Below, one piece after another: positions 8,290-16,049 of a DNA stretch of 36,180 nt (position 1 is the first letter of the stretch; each line of letters opens with the position of its first letter). Under the pieces are notes generated by a model that saw only the letters and a program-made list of their open reading frames with translations, searched no databases and had not been told where the DNA came from. The stretch spans positions 1-36,180 of the forward strand of contig JAQXDG010000059.1 in NCBI GenBank assembly GCA_029251505.1, read 5' to 3'. This stretch comes from Glaciecola sp. GTDB lineage: Bacteria > Pseudomonadota > Gammaproteobacteria > Enterobacterales > Alteromonadaceae. A program made the translations under genes and the position numbers.

Positions 8290-8976
8290 ATGTTAGCAAA
8301 AGAAGCAGTTATCGTACGCACCGCCTTGGAGCCTGCGATCACCAAAGAAGCTGCGCTTGTTCGTACTGCCCTCATTGAACAAGGGCTTGAAACCCCAATG
8401 AAAGACAACGGGTTAACTGACGATGAAAAACGCAGTAAGATCCAACGCGCAATGAATGACGTGATGGATGCATTGGGTTTGGATTTGGAAGATGATAGTT
8501 TGTGTGATACTCCGCGACGTATTGCTAAGATGTACGTTGACGAGATTTTCTCAGGTTTAGATTATCGTAAATTCCCTAAAATCACCCAAATTGAAAATAA
8601 AATGAAAATTGAACAGCCGGTTCAAGTCTCTGATGTTTCATTAACAAGCACTTGTGAGCATCATTTTGTGACTATCGATGGCACGGCGACAGTATCTTAT
8701 ATCCCAAAACAAACTGTTATCGGTTTGTCTAAAATCAATCGCTTGGTTGCGTTCTTTGCTCAGCGCCCGCAAGTACAAGAACGGCTAACGCAGCAAATTA
8801 TGGTGGCACTACAAGCATTGACCGGCACCGAGGATGTTGCTGTTAGTATTAATGCAACACATTATTGTGTCAAAGCACGCGGGATTCGCGATAGCAAGTC
8901 ATATACTAAAACATCATCATTAGGCGGTGTATTTAGTCGTGATGCAGATATGCGTAAAGAGTTTTTCGTAGGATAA
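8290..8976 (+). CDS. folE: GTP cyclohydrolase I
   Basis: Converts GTP to 7,8-dihydroneopterin triphosphate, the entry step to folate and monapterin. The 228-residue protein contains the zinc ligands Cys122 and His125 (TCEHHF) and Cys193 ([11 protein letters not shown]). Other E. coli-like blocks are [34 protein letters not shown] and TSSLGGVF. The N-terminus is unusual: residues 4-13 ([10 protein letters not shown]) are nearly repeated at 19-28 ([10 protein letters not shown]). The second copy aligns with the normal FolE N-terminus, so the first looks like a 15-codon duplication. Divergent from folM. A TATACT at 8255-8260 may be a -10 element but lacks a good -35. Confidence 0.96.
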   Translation: MLAKEAVIVRTALEPAITKEAALVRTALIEQGLETPMKDNGLTDDEKRSKIQRAMNDVMDALGLDLEDDSLCDTPRRIAKMYVDEIFSGLDYRKFPKITQIENKMKIEQPVQVSDVSLTSTCEHHFVTIDGTATVSYIPKQTVIGLSKINRLVAFFAQRPQVQERLTQQIMVALQALTGTEDVAVSINATHYCVKARGIRDSKSYTKTSSLGGVFSRDADMRKEFFVG

Positions 8977-9040
8977 CATTGATAGTCATCTAAGCATGTA
9001 TGTCGTCACCAGCAATAACATGCGCACACTAGAATCTCTG

Positions 9041-9078
9041 AAACCCAAGTGATGAAAATGACTTGGGTTTTTTATTTT
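9041..9078 (+). terminator. Intrinsic terminator between folE and blc
   Basis: A perfect 10-bp inverted repeat (AAACCCAAGT 9041-9050, ACTTGGGTTT 9061-9070) with a 10-nt loop, then TTTTATTTT. It is a convincing Rho-independent terminator for folE. It ends only about 13 bp before the blc start codon, leaving no room for a downstream promoter. Confidence 0.85.
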
Positions 9079-9091
9079 AAAGGAACCCTGT

Positions 9092-9628
9092 ATGTCCCAA
9101 TATGTTAGCAAGGTGCTGGTTATTGTATGTATCGTTGGCGCACTTGTCAGTCTGAGTGCTTGTACGAGTATCCCACAAGGCATTACTCCGGTGAGTGATT
9201 TTGATAAATCACGTTATTTGGGGACTTGGTATGAAATCGCTCGTTTAGATCATCCTTTTGAGCGTGGCTTAGAACAAATTTCAGCAACGTACTCTGTTCG
9301 CGAAGATGGTGGGATTGATGTGCTCAATCAAGGTTTTGAAATCGCAGCGGGTGAGTGGACTCAAGCCAATGGTAAAGCGTATTTTGTGGGTGATGATACG
9401 ATTGGGCATTTGAAAGTGTCATTTTTTGGACCATTTTATGCCAGCTATGTGATCGCGCAGCTAGACAGCAACTATCAGTATGCCTTAGTGACTGGACCAG
9501 ATACGGATTATCTGTGGATTTTGTCTCGCACCAAACTCCTTGAACCTAGCATTATTGACAAACTATTAAATTTCGCAGAAAGTAAAGGGTATGATACTAG
9601 CGCGATGATTTATGTGAAACATGATTAA
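9092..9628 (+). CDS. blc: Lipocalin family outer-membrane lipoprotein (Blc-like)
   Basis: A 178-residue bacterial lipocalin. A signal peptide ends in the lipobox LSAC with acylated Cys24, and Thr at +2 is compatible with outer-membrane sorting. The mature part begins with the lipocalin G-x-W motif (LGTWYEIARLDHPFERGL, from about 43). Further Blc-like stretches are ISATYSVREDGGIDVLNQG, LKVSFFGPFYASYVIAQLD and DYLWILSRTKLL. Blc binds lysophospholipids or fatty acids and is associated with envelope stress in E. coli. A strong AAAGGAA ribosome-binding site precedes the ATG. The folE terminator hairpin sits immediately upstream, so blc transcription must begin before it or read through. Confidence 0.92.
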   Translation: MSQYVSKVLVIVCIVGALVSLSACTSIPQGITPVSDFDKSRYLGTWYEIARLDHPFERGLEQISATYSVREDGGIDVLNQGFEIAAGEWTQANGKAYFVGDDTIGHLKVSFFGPFYASYVIAQLDSNYQYALVTGPDTDYLWILSRTKLLEPSIIDKLLNFAESKGYDTSAMIYVKHD

Positions 9629-9733
9629 TTTTTTATTGTGTGTAATATTTTTAACATATCACAGTTCTAGTCTAGTAAGCGAAAGCCCAATTGTCAGAAT
9701 AAGCCCACTCATACATAAGGATGTTTTGAATTA

Positions 9734-10240
9734 ATGCTTAGTAGTCATAGTGAAGTTATCGATCAATCCATCGTATTATTACAATCGTTAAATCACGAAG
9801 AATATCAAGATATCTGTCAGCCTTTATTTAGTGCCTCGATTGGTCAGCATATTCGTCATATCGTTGATCATTTTACTAGTCTTATGCGTGGGCTGGAAAC
9901 CACTACCGTCGATTACAATTATCGCTCTCGGCAAAGTGAGATTGAAACGTCACTCGCTGTTGCTATTAGTCAGTTACACCATATTAAAACCTGGATCCTG
10001 ACACTCACAGATAGCCAACTCGTTCAAGCCCTGAGCGTTGTCTCTGATATCAATGTGTACCATACTCATCACGTGACCGTGCAATCGACAATAGCCCGGG
10101 AGCTAGTATTTTGTGCTTCGCATGCGATCCATCATTATGCGTTAGTTAAAATTATTCGCCAATTGCAAGGCGCTCAAGTCGATGTTAACTTTGGTGTTGC
10201 CCCCGCTACGATAGCCCATCAGCAGTCTCTGCAAAATTAA
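9734..10240 (+). CDS. DinB-like superfamily protein
   Basis: A 168-residue protein predicted to be a four-helix bundle of the DinB/YfiT-like putative metalloenzyme superfamily. Candidate metal ligands are in GQHIRHIVDHF (His39, His42, His46) and CASHAIHHYALVKI (His130, His133, His134), spaced as expected for the three-His site. Family members include thiol-S-transferases and many uncharacterised proteins; no substrate can be inferred. AAGG (9717-9720) lies 13 nt before the ATG, a loose spacing. It stands alone between blc and the PhnA-domain gene. The 105 bp upstream show no clear promoter. Confidence 0.75.
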   Translation: MLSSHSEVIDQSIVLLQSLNHEEYQDICQPLFSASIGQHIRHIVDHFTSLMRGLETTTVDYNYRSRQSEIETSLAVAISQLHHIKTWILTLTDSQLVQALSVVSDINVYHTHHVTVQSTIARELVFCASHAIHHYALVKIIRQLQGAQVDVNFGVAPATIAHQQSLQN

Positions 10241-10259
10241 CTCTCAACATCCTCTGAAT

Positions 10260-10297
10260 CATTAATAGAAACCATTAATAGATTGCTGTGATATAAT
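10260..10297 (+). promoter_or_regulatory. Extended -10 promoter with a direct repeat over its -35 region
   Basis: TGATATAAT (10289-10297) is a consensus extended -10 element. The -35 position (about 10269-10274) is poor. Overlapping it are two exact copies of CATTAATAGA (10260-10269 and 10273-10282), 13 bp apart start to start. A weak -35 with a direct repeat across it suggests a possible activator or repressor site for the PhnA-domain gene, whose start is about 100 bp downstream. Confidence 0.5.
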
Positions 10298-10400
10298 CCC
10301 TTTTTATTTTGTGGGTTTAGTGCCTGTAGAGTTTACGCTTTCGTAGCCGTACTCATATGCGCAATAGCTTTTCCTATCTTTTTATGAGTGAAACCGCAAC

Positions 10401-10964
10401 ATGTCTTTAGAAAAACATCTCCTTGAACGTGCCAATCAACAATGTGAATTATGTACGGCGACAGACCGTTTAACCCCATACGCCATTGAATATTCTCCCG
10501 ATACGACCGCAAATTGTGCGATTTTGTTATGTGGCAACTGCCATGACCAAATCGAAGGTGAAGTCGAGTTGGACATCAATCACTGGCGCTGTCTCAATGA
10601 CACTATGTGGTCACAAACGCCAGCGGTACAAGTGATGGCATATCGAATGCTTGGTCGGGTGAGTACTGAAAGCTGGGCACAAGATAGTATGGACATGCTA
10701 TATCTTGAAGATGATGTTAAGCAATGGGCTGAAGCGGGCATGATCAGTAATGACGAGCCTACTTTGGATGTTAATGGGGTGGCATTAAAAGCCGGCGATA
10801 GTGTCACGATCATCAAAGATCTTGATGTGAAAGGGGCAGGGTTTACAGCTAAACGCGGAACACCTGTACGTAACATTGGTTTATCTGATAATCCTTTGCA
10901 TATTGAAGGTCGAGTAAATGGTCAGCGTATAGTCATTATCGCTGCTTATACGAAAAAGAATTAA
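10401..10964 (+). CDS. PhnA domain-containing protein (YjdM-like)
   Basis: A 187-residue protein. The N-terminal zinc ribbon has Cys15-x-x-Cys18 and Cys44-x-x-Cys47. A C-terminal PhnA domain spans about 121-186, containing GVALKAGDSVTIIKDLDVKG, FTAKRGTPVRNI and IEGRVNGQRIVI. Despite its name, PhnA/YjdM is not established as part of phosphonate degradation, and its role is unknown. It is longer than the roughly 110-residue E. coli protein because of a middle region (about 50-115). There is a leader of roughly 95 nt after the predicted promoter. A 17-codon ORF with ATG at 10357 overlaps the start and ends at 10410. The ribosome-binding site is weak. Confidence 0.85.
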   Translation: MSLEKHLLERANQQCELCTATDRLTPYAIEYSPDTTANCAILLCGNCHDQIEGEVELDINHWRCLNDTMWSQTPAVQVMAYRMLGRVSTESWAQDSMDMLYLEDDVKQWAEAGMISNDEPTLDVNGVALKAGDSVTIIKDLDVKGAGFTAKRGTPVRNIGLSDNPLHIEGRVNGQRIVIIAAYTKKN

Positions 10965-11045
10965 TCATTACAAAAATAATCCTGCATCGGGGTATTTTTC
11001 ATCTATAGTTCGGAAGAATAAATAATTTTTTAAAGGACTAATATT

Positions 11046-11237
11046 ATGAAAACACTACCCATTGTTGTCGTATCTTGCACGTTACTTTGCACCTCATTAT
11101 ATAGCTCACAATCACATGCTGAGGGGTGGTGGGATAGCGTTAAAAATATGTTAGGTATGGGCTCGGATTCGGCGCCGACACAAACCGCTGATGTGAAGCA
11201 AATGGCAACAGATGCGTTTGCTAAATGGGTTAGCTAG
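11046..11237 (+). CDS. Small secreted protein of unknown function
   Basis: A 63-residue ORF with a clear Sec signal peptide: MKTLP start, hydrophobic core IVVVSCTLLCTSLYSS, and predicted cleavage after SHA at about residue 25. The mature part is about 38 residues, opening EGWWDSVKNMLGMG and ending DAFAKWVS. It is probably periplasmic, with a short amphipathic helix. A strong AAAGGACT ribosome-binding site and a correctly placed ATG support translation. I do not recognise the family. WWDSxK openings occur in some small periplasmic DUF proteins, so it could be a shortened member of one. It is convergent with the acyltransferase gene. Confidence 0.6.
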   Translation: MKTLPIVVVSCTLLCTSLYSSQSHAEGWWDSVKNMLGMGSDSAPTQTADVKQMATDAFAKWVS

Positions 11238-11302
11238 TAAGCTGTTTAACGATTACGGTTCAGGAGATCCCAAGCAGAACCGTTAACCGTTAGTGTTCTG
11301 CA

Positions 11303-13042
11303 TTAAAGCGTACGCCCCAAAAAACGTTTTTGCATACGAGCAGGGACGTTTTTCATATTCACACTCAACAACAAACCTGGCGTGTGATTAAAACTTGTAT
11401 CAATACCAAGCGCATGAAAATCAGCACCTAGCTTTTGGTATTGTTTGGCAAGTATTGGTAAATCCTTTCCATCTTGTTCGATTGCTTGTAGGTAAGTATT
11501 AACATACTTGTTGAGCCCCATTTGAATAGTACTTCCTTGCGATAATGCAAACGCAGCTAATTGTGGATGTAGGGCAAACTCAAAATGCTGACGGGGTTGA
11601 ACATGTTCGGGCGCGTTCACTAGTCCATGTTCTATAATGCTCACGCTTTGTGGTCGGTATAATTTACTAATAGACACCGTGCCATACAAAATACGATATT
11701 GAGGGAAGACATTCATGAACTCGCCTATCCCACGCCACAACATAAATAAGCCCTGAGGGGAACGTTGATATTGTGGAATAATAAACGACCGTCCCATTTC
11801 CAAACAAGGCTGTTGTTGGTTAATAAACTCTGGCGAAAACTCAAACATTTTATGTAAATATAATCCGTCCAAGCCATTCGCGGCAATAAGCTCATCTGTC
11901 CGTCCCATTCGATATGCACCGATTATATGCGCCGGCTGCGTCGAATCCTCCGGCGTTCGCACGACAAACAAATGGGTATAAGTGGCATCAAAGCTATCCG
12001 TATCACGATCTGAACCTGAGCCTTCATTGTGCATTCTAAATACGAGCTCACGTAAGCGTGCAATTTCATCCACGATGGCAGGTGTTTGGGTTTGCATGGA
12101 CCAATACACAGCAAACTCGCCGACCCTCACTAAACATTGCTGTGTAGGCAAATCGGCTAATTCTTGCTGTAATGTTTGTATAGAGATCTCTGGGGCAAGA
12201 GGCGCCATATTCGATAGCGGAAGGTCAGACGGCCATGCATACTGCCATCGACTATCGACGGCATAACTTAAGCTACGAGCAAAATCAGCACCGGTTTGAG
12301 CCGGTAAATGATTTGGGATGGTCACACACTGAGTGTGGTCAAGTTGAATGGTACGATGGGTATTTGCCATGAGTTCACGCGCCAACAACAACATCCGTAG
12401 GCGATAATAAATACGTCCTAAAATATAGAAAAAGGGACGGTTTAAGCCTTGTACAAAGACACCAACGAACTTACCGCCTGCGTCTTTAGTTAATCGGTAA
12501 ACCAGTTTGTTCCATTGGTGTTCGACAATATCTTGATGGGCAGTTTGGTAATAAGAAACCCGCCCGGCTGGAAAAATGAGTAACGGATGACCCGCTTTGA
12601 CGTGTGCGATGGCGCGACGAATACTGGGTGCGTTTTTGGGATCATTGGGTGACAGTGGGTTGGTAAAGATGAAATAATCTGAGAGTTCTTTAAATACTTT
12701 AAGACCATGGTTAGCAAATACTTTGATATCGGGACGCTTTTTGCTAATCGCTCGAGCAAGAATCAGTCCTTCGATACCACCAAAGGGATGATTACTAGCG
12801 ATGACTACGGGACCCGTTGCAGGAATTTGGTCTAACAATGAGGCTTCGTTGGTCACAGTGATCTGCTGTACATCAAGTAACTTGTCGACAAAGTCTTCTT
12901 TGGATAACCCTTGCATCTGATGATCCTGATACAAGGTATTCATTTTTGTTATGCCAAAAATACGGTCTAAAAACGGAAAAAATATACGCTGGAATAAATT
13001 CGGCTGAGGAAAAAAATTAAGCAGACTGATTTTCGCTGACAT
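11303..13042 (-). CDS. olsF: Bifunctional acyltransferase, OlsF-like (PlsC domain plus GNAT/OlsB-like domain)
   Basis: A 579-residue two-domain protein. The N-terminal half resembles PlsC-type O-acyltransferases, with NHPFGGIEG (84-92) in place of the classical HX4D and FPAGRVS (157-163) as the phosphate/lysolipid block. The C-terminal half is GNAT-like in the OlsB manner, with RLRELVFRMHNEG, HIIGAYRMGRTDE and EMGRSFIIPQYQRSPQ. This order matches OlsF, which makes ornithine lipids (N-acylation by the C-terminal part, O-acylation by the N-terminal part) in Serratia and Vibrio. AAAGGAAG precedes the ATG. In vibrios olsF responds to phosphate limitation, but I see no Pho box here. An inverted repeat at 13075-13097 lies upstream. 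Homology is solid; the product is inferred. Confidence 0.8.
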   Translation of the reverse strand: MSAKISLLNFFPQPNLFQRIFFPFLDRIFGITKMNTLYQDHQMQGLSKEDFVDKLLDVQQITVTNEASLLDQIPATGPVVIASNHPFGGIEGLILARAISKKRPDIKVFANHGLKVFKELSDYFIFTNPLSPNDPKNAPSIRRAIAHVKAGHPLLIFPAGRVSYYQTAHQDIVEHQWNKLVYRLTKDAGGKFVGVFVQGLNRPFFYILGRIYYRLRMLLLARELMANTHRTIQLDHTQCVTIPNHLPAQTGADFARSLSYAVDSRWQYAWPSDLPLSNMAPLAPEISIQTLQQELADLPTQQCLVRVGEFAVYWSMQTQTPAIVDEIARLRELVFRMHNEGSGSDRDTDSFDATYTHLFVVRTPEDSTQPAHIIGAYRMGRTDELIAANGLDGLYLHKMFEFSPEFINQQQPCLEMGRSFIIPQYQRSPQGLFMLWRGIGEFMNVFPQYRILYGTVSISKLYRPQSVSIIEHGLVNAPEHVQPRQHFEFALHPQLAAFALSQGSTIQMGLNKYVNTYLQAIEQDGKDLPILAKQYQKLGADFHALGIDTSFNHTPGLLLSVNMKNVPARMQKRFLGRTL

Positions 13043-13074
13043 GCAACTGAACTTCCTTTGTCAAAATATGCGGT

Positions 13075-13097
13075 GTAGATAAATAAACTTTATCTAC
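13075..13097. repeat. 9-bp perfect inverted repeat between olsF-like gene and pyrC
   Basis: GTAGATAAA (13075-13083) and TTTATCTAC (13089-13097) are exact complements with a 5-bp spacer. The element is 33 bp upstream of the acyltransferase start (minus strand) and 130 bp upstream of pyrC. There is no T tract, so an operator or a 5' leader hairpin is more likely than a terminator. Confidence 0.7.
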
Positions 13098-13227
13098 CTT
13101 AATGCATATTTGTTTATATTGGCAAGTATTGGATGCTGTTGATAACGATATAAATGTTGAAATCAGGCGAAAGTTTGCTGTGATTAGGGCATAATATAGC
13201 GGAATAATTTACCGAGAGTGACTCAAC

Positions 13228-14259
13228 ATGCAAACCCTTACTTTGACTACCCCTGATGATTGGCATTTACATTTTCGTGATGGCGAGATGTTAGCAGAGA
13301 CAGTACCTGCGACTGCACGTTGTTTCCGTCGGGCCATTGCCATGCCAAATTTAGTCCCTCCGGTCACCACGACTGAGCAAGCCATGGCGTACCGTGAGCG
13401 TATTTTAGCACATGCGACTGATTTCCCCGATTTTGAACCTCTGGTCACCTTATTCTTAACCAACACCACCAGCGCAGATGATATTCGCGCTGCCAAGGCC
13501 GCCGGTGTAGTGGCTGCAAAGTTATACCCAGCAGGGGCAACCACCAACTCTGAAGCTGCCGTAAAAGGGGTCGAGGCCTTGTATCCGATCTTTGAGATCA
13601 TGCAAGAAGTGGGTATGTTATTACTCATTCATGGTGAAGTGACGCAAGCGCATGTTGATATTTTTGACCGTGAAGCAGAATTTATTGAGCAACACTTACA
13701 GCATATTGTCGCGGCGTTTCCTGAATTAAAAATTGTTTTTGAGCACATCACAACCAAAGACGCGGCAGATTTTGTATTGGCGGCTTCTGCTAATGTTGCG
13801 GCGACCATTACGCCTCAACATTTATTATTAAACCGCAATGATTTATTAGTTGGTGGTGTAAAACCCCATAATTATTGTTTACCCGTATTAAAACGTAACA
13901 CTCACCAACAAGCATTGCGTGCTGCAGTTGCTTCTGGATCGTCTAAGTTTTTCTTAGGTACTGACTCAGCGCCACATGAAAAACATAAGAAAGAATCGGC
14001 ATGTGGCTGTGCAGGTTGTTATAGCGCATGGAGCGCGATTGAATTATATGCCCAAGTATTTGAAGAATTGGGTGCATTAGATAAATTAGAAGGCTTTGCC
14101 TCACATTACGGGCCTGATTTTTACGGGTTACCGAGAAATACAACAACGATTACTTTGCAACGCCAAGAATGGACGATCCCAGAGCAAATCGCACTTTCAA
14201 CTGGGGACGATATTGTCCCATTTTTCGCCGGACAGGCGATAGCGTGGCAATTAGTATAA
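13228..14259 (+). CDS. pyrC: Dihydroorotase
   Basis: Cyclises N-carbamoyl-aspartate to dihydroorotate in pyrimidine synthesis. The 343-residue E. coli-type enzyme has its metal ligands in place: His13 and His15 in [10 protein letters not shown], carboxylated Lys98 in [14 protein letters not shown], His135 in LLIHGEV, His173 in FEHITTKDA and Asp246 in LGTDSAPH. The flexible-loop region and the [13 protein letters not shown] stretch are typical. The ribosome-binding site is modest (CGAGAG, with ATG 10 nt later). The last base of its TAA stop is the first base of the dbpA ATG, so the two are translationally coupled. Confidence 0.97.
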   Translation: MQTLTLTTPDDWHLHFRDGEMLAETVPATARCFRRAIAMPNLVPPVTTTEQAMAYRERILAHATDFPDFEPLVTLFLTNTTSADDIRAAKAAGVVAAKLYPAGATTNSEAAVKGVEALYPIFEIMQEVGMLLLIHGEVTQAHVDIFDREAEFIEQHLQHIVAAFPELKIVFEHITTKDAADFVLAASANVAATITPQHLLLNRNDLLVGGVKPHNYCLPVLKRNTHQQALRAAVASGSSKFFLGTDSAPHEKHKKESACGCAGCYSAWSAIELYAQVFEELGALDKLEGFASHYGPDFYGLPRNTTTITLQRQEWTIPEQIALSTGDDIVPFFAGQAIAWQLV

Positions 14260-15632
14260 TGACTGATTTTACAACCCTTAATTTACGCCCTGAGCTGATC
14301 CAATCAGTGACAGAACTTGGCTATACACAGCTCACGGATATCCAAGCAGCAACGTTGCCGGTGGTGTTAGTAGGTGAAGATGTATTAGCGCAAGCCAAAA
14401 CTGGAAGTGGTAAAACGGCTGCATTTGGTTTGGGAATATTACAAGGTCTTGACGAAAAACGTACCTATACGCATGCCTTAGTGCTGTGTCCTACACGTGA
14501 GCTGGCTGACCAAGTTGCCGAGCAATTGCGCTTGTTAGCTCGCCGGATGGATAATGTGAAGATCACGACCTTGTGTGGTGGTATTCCGATGAATGGCCAA
14601 ATTGCGACATTACGTCATCCTCCGCATATTATTGTGGGGACGCCAGGCCGTGTCATGGATCACATGCTTAATCATCGTGTTAAATTGCACAATCTAAAAC
14701 AATTCGTGCTTGATGAGGCGGATCGTATGTTAGATATGGGCTTTTATGATGAGTTGGAAGTGATTTTTAAACACTTACCTAAAGTGCGTCAAACCTTAAT
14801 GTTTTCTGCGACCTATCCCGATACGATTGCGCAGATCTCTGATGTTGTACAAAAAACACCAAAGCGTATTGAAACCCAATCACTGCATAGTGAAACGAAG
14901 ATCCAACAGATTGCTTATAAGGTGTCTGATGAGCATCGTCAACAAGCGGTTGCGGCAATTATTACGCATTATCAGGCCAAAGCAGCGATTGTATTTTGTC
15001 ACACCAAAATTCAAACGTTTGAGCTAACTGAGTATTTACAACAAAAAGATATCTCGGCGGTTGCCCTAAATGGTGATTTAGAACAACGCGAACGCACCCA
15101 AGTATTGACTCGTTTTGCGCATAAATCAGCCTTGGTGCTAGTGGCAACGGATGTTGCTGCGCGCGGGCTGGATATTGATGCGGTAGATTTAGTGATTAAC
15201 TACACCGTGAGTGAAGAGCCTGATGTGTATGTACATCGCATTGGTCGTACTGGTCGAGCGGATGCTGAAGGTCTAGCTGTGACGTTAGTCAGCGATGCTG
15301 AAATGGCAAATTTACGTGAAATAGAAGCACACGCCCAAGTCGTGCTTAAGCCTAAAGGCATCGAAAGCGTACGGTTTCATGCGAATCGTATTATTCAACC
15401 TGAATATGTAACCTTGAGTATTGATGGTGGTAAGCGCCAAAAACTTCGTCCAGGTGATATCTTAGGTTCGTTAACCAAAGAGGCCGGCATTGATGGCGAT
15501 GACATTGGCAAAATCAATGTAACGAATCAAGTGTCGTTTATTGCGGTGAAGTTACGCAGTGTAAAACGCGCAATGGCACAATTTCGTGAAGGCAAGATTA
15601 AAGGGAAGAAGTTTAGAGCAAGGCGCTGTTAG
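14259..15632 (+). CDS. dbpA: ATP-dependent RNA helicase DbpA
   Basis: A DEAD-box RNA helicase that acts in 50S subunit assembly by binding hairpin 92 of 23S rRNA. The 457-residue length equals E. coli DbpA. Motifs: Walker A AKTGSGKT (46-53), PTRELADQ, TPGR, DEAD (152-155), SAT (183-185), VATDVAARGLD and HRIGRTGRA. The C-terminal DbpA RNA-binding domain (about 385-457) includes LSIDGGKRQKLRPGDILG and GKIKGKKFRARR. An upstream in-frame ATG (14169) would lie inside pyrC; 14259 matches the family N-terminus (FTTLNLRPELIQSV) and forms the TAATG overlap with pyrC. Confidence 0.95.
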   Translation: MTDFTTLNLRPELIQSVTELGYTQLTDIQAATLPVVLVGEDVLAQAKTGSGKTAAFGLGILQGLDEKRTYTHALVLCPTRELADQVAEQLRLLARRMDNVKITTLCGGIPMNGQIATLRHPPHIIVGTPGRVMDHMLNHRVKLHNLKQFVLDEADRMLDMGFYDELEVIFKHLPKVRQTLMFSATYPDTIAQISDVVQKTPKRIETQSLHSETKIQQIAYKVSDEHRQQAVAAIITHYQAKAAIVFCHTKIQTFELTEYLQQKDISAVALNGDLEQRERTQVLTRFAHKSALVLVATDVAARGLDIDAVDLVINYTVSEEPDVYVHRIGRTGRADAEGLAVTLVSDAEMANLREIEAHAQVVLKPKGIESVRFHANRIIQPEYVTLSIDGGKRQKLRPGDILGSLTKEAGIDGDDIGKINVTNQVSFIAVKLRSVKRAMAQFREGKIKGKKFRARRC

Positions 15633-15641
15633 ACTAGCGCC
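15622..15641 (+). promoter_or_regulatory. Hairpin joining the dbpA stop to the MAPEG start
   Basis: GGCGCT (15622-15627) and AGCGCC (15636-15641) pair perfectly with an 8-nt loop. The hairpin contains the dbpA stop codon (15630-15632) and its last base abuts the next ATG at 15642. It could block initiation unless ribosomes finishing dbpA melt it. There is no T tract, so it is not a terminator. Confidence 0.5.
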
Positions 15642-16034
15642 ATGTTTGTGTTTGCAAAATCTACATTAGTCAGTTTATTAGCCTTAGCCGGTTATCGAAC
15701 TTACTTAGGCGTGAGCGGTTACAACAAAAATTTAAAATTTGCGGCCGATGGCTCTGATGTGCCAGCGTTTGGTTTTCGCTTAACTCGCGTGCACGCCAAT
15801 GCGGTTGAGTGTTTTCCGTTTATTGGTGGCCTGTTACTCTATGCCATGGCGACGAGTAGCAGCGACATCACTGATGGATTAGCGTATGTATTACTTGGTG
15901 CGCGTTTAGCACAATCCTTGATTTTACTCATCTCAACTAGCCCATTGGCAATTCAATTACGCTTTGCGACCTTTTTAGTGCAGTTTGCGATTTGTGCTTA
16001 CTGGACATGGTTGTTTATGCAGCCGTTAATGTAA
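15642..16034 (+). CDS. MAPEG family membrane protein
   Basis: A 130-residue protein with four predicted transmembrane helices and the MAPEG signature RLTRVHANAVECFPFIGGLLL (starting near residue 46), a variant of the family's R-x-x-R-x-H-x-N-x-x-E-N-x-P. The eukaryotic family includes microsomal glutathione transferases and eicosanoid enzymes; bacterial members are mostly uncharacterised. The conserved Asn before Pro is Cys here. It starts 10 nt after dbpA with no good ribosome-binding site and a hairpin at the junction, so coupling to dbpA is likely. A glutathione-related role is inference only. Confidence 0.85.
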   Translation: MFVFAKSTLVSLLALAGYRTYLGVSGYNKNLKFAADGSDVPAFGFRLTRVHANAVECFPFIGGLLLYAMATSSSDITDGLAYVLLGARLAQSLILLISTSPLAIQLRFATFLVQFAICAYWTWLFMQPLM

Positions 16035-16049
16035 TAAGGGAATAACAAC

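Noticed and set aside
11255-11283. Inverted repeat ACGGTTC/GAACCGT as a terminator between the small secreted protein and the olsF-like gene
   Set aside because: Only 7 bp with a 15-nt loop and no T tract on either strand.
14169-14258. Upstream start for dbpA
   Set aside because: It lies within pyrC, and the extra 30 residues do not match DbpA; the coupled ATG at 14259 gives exactly 457 residues.
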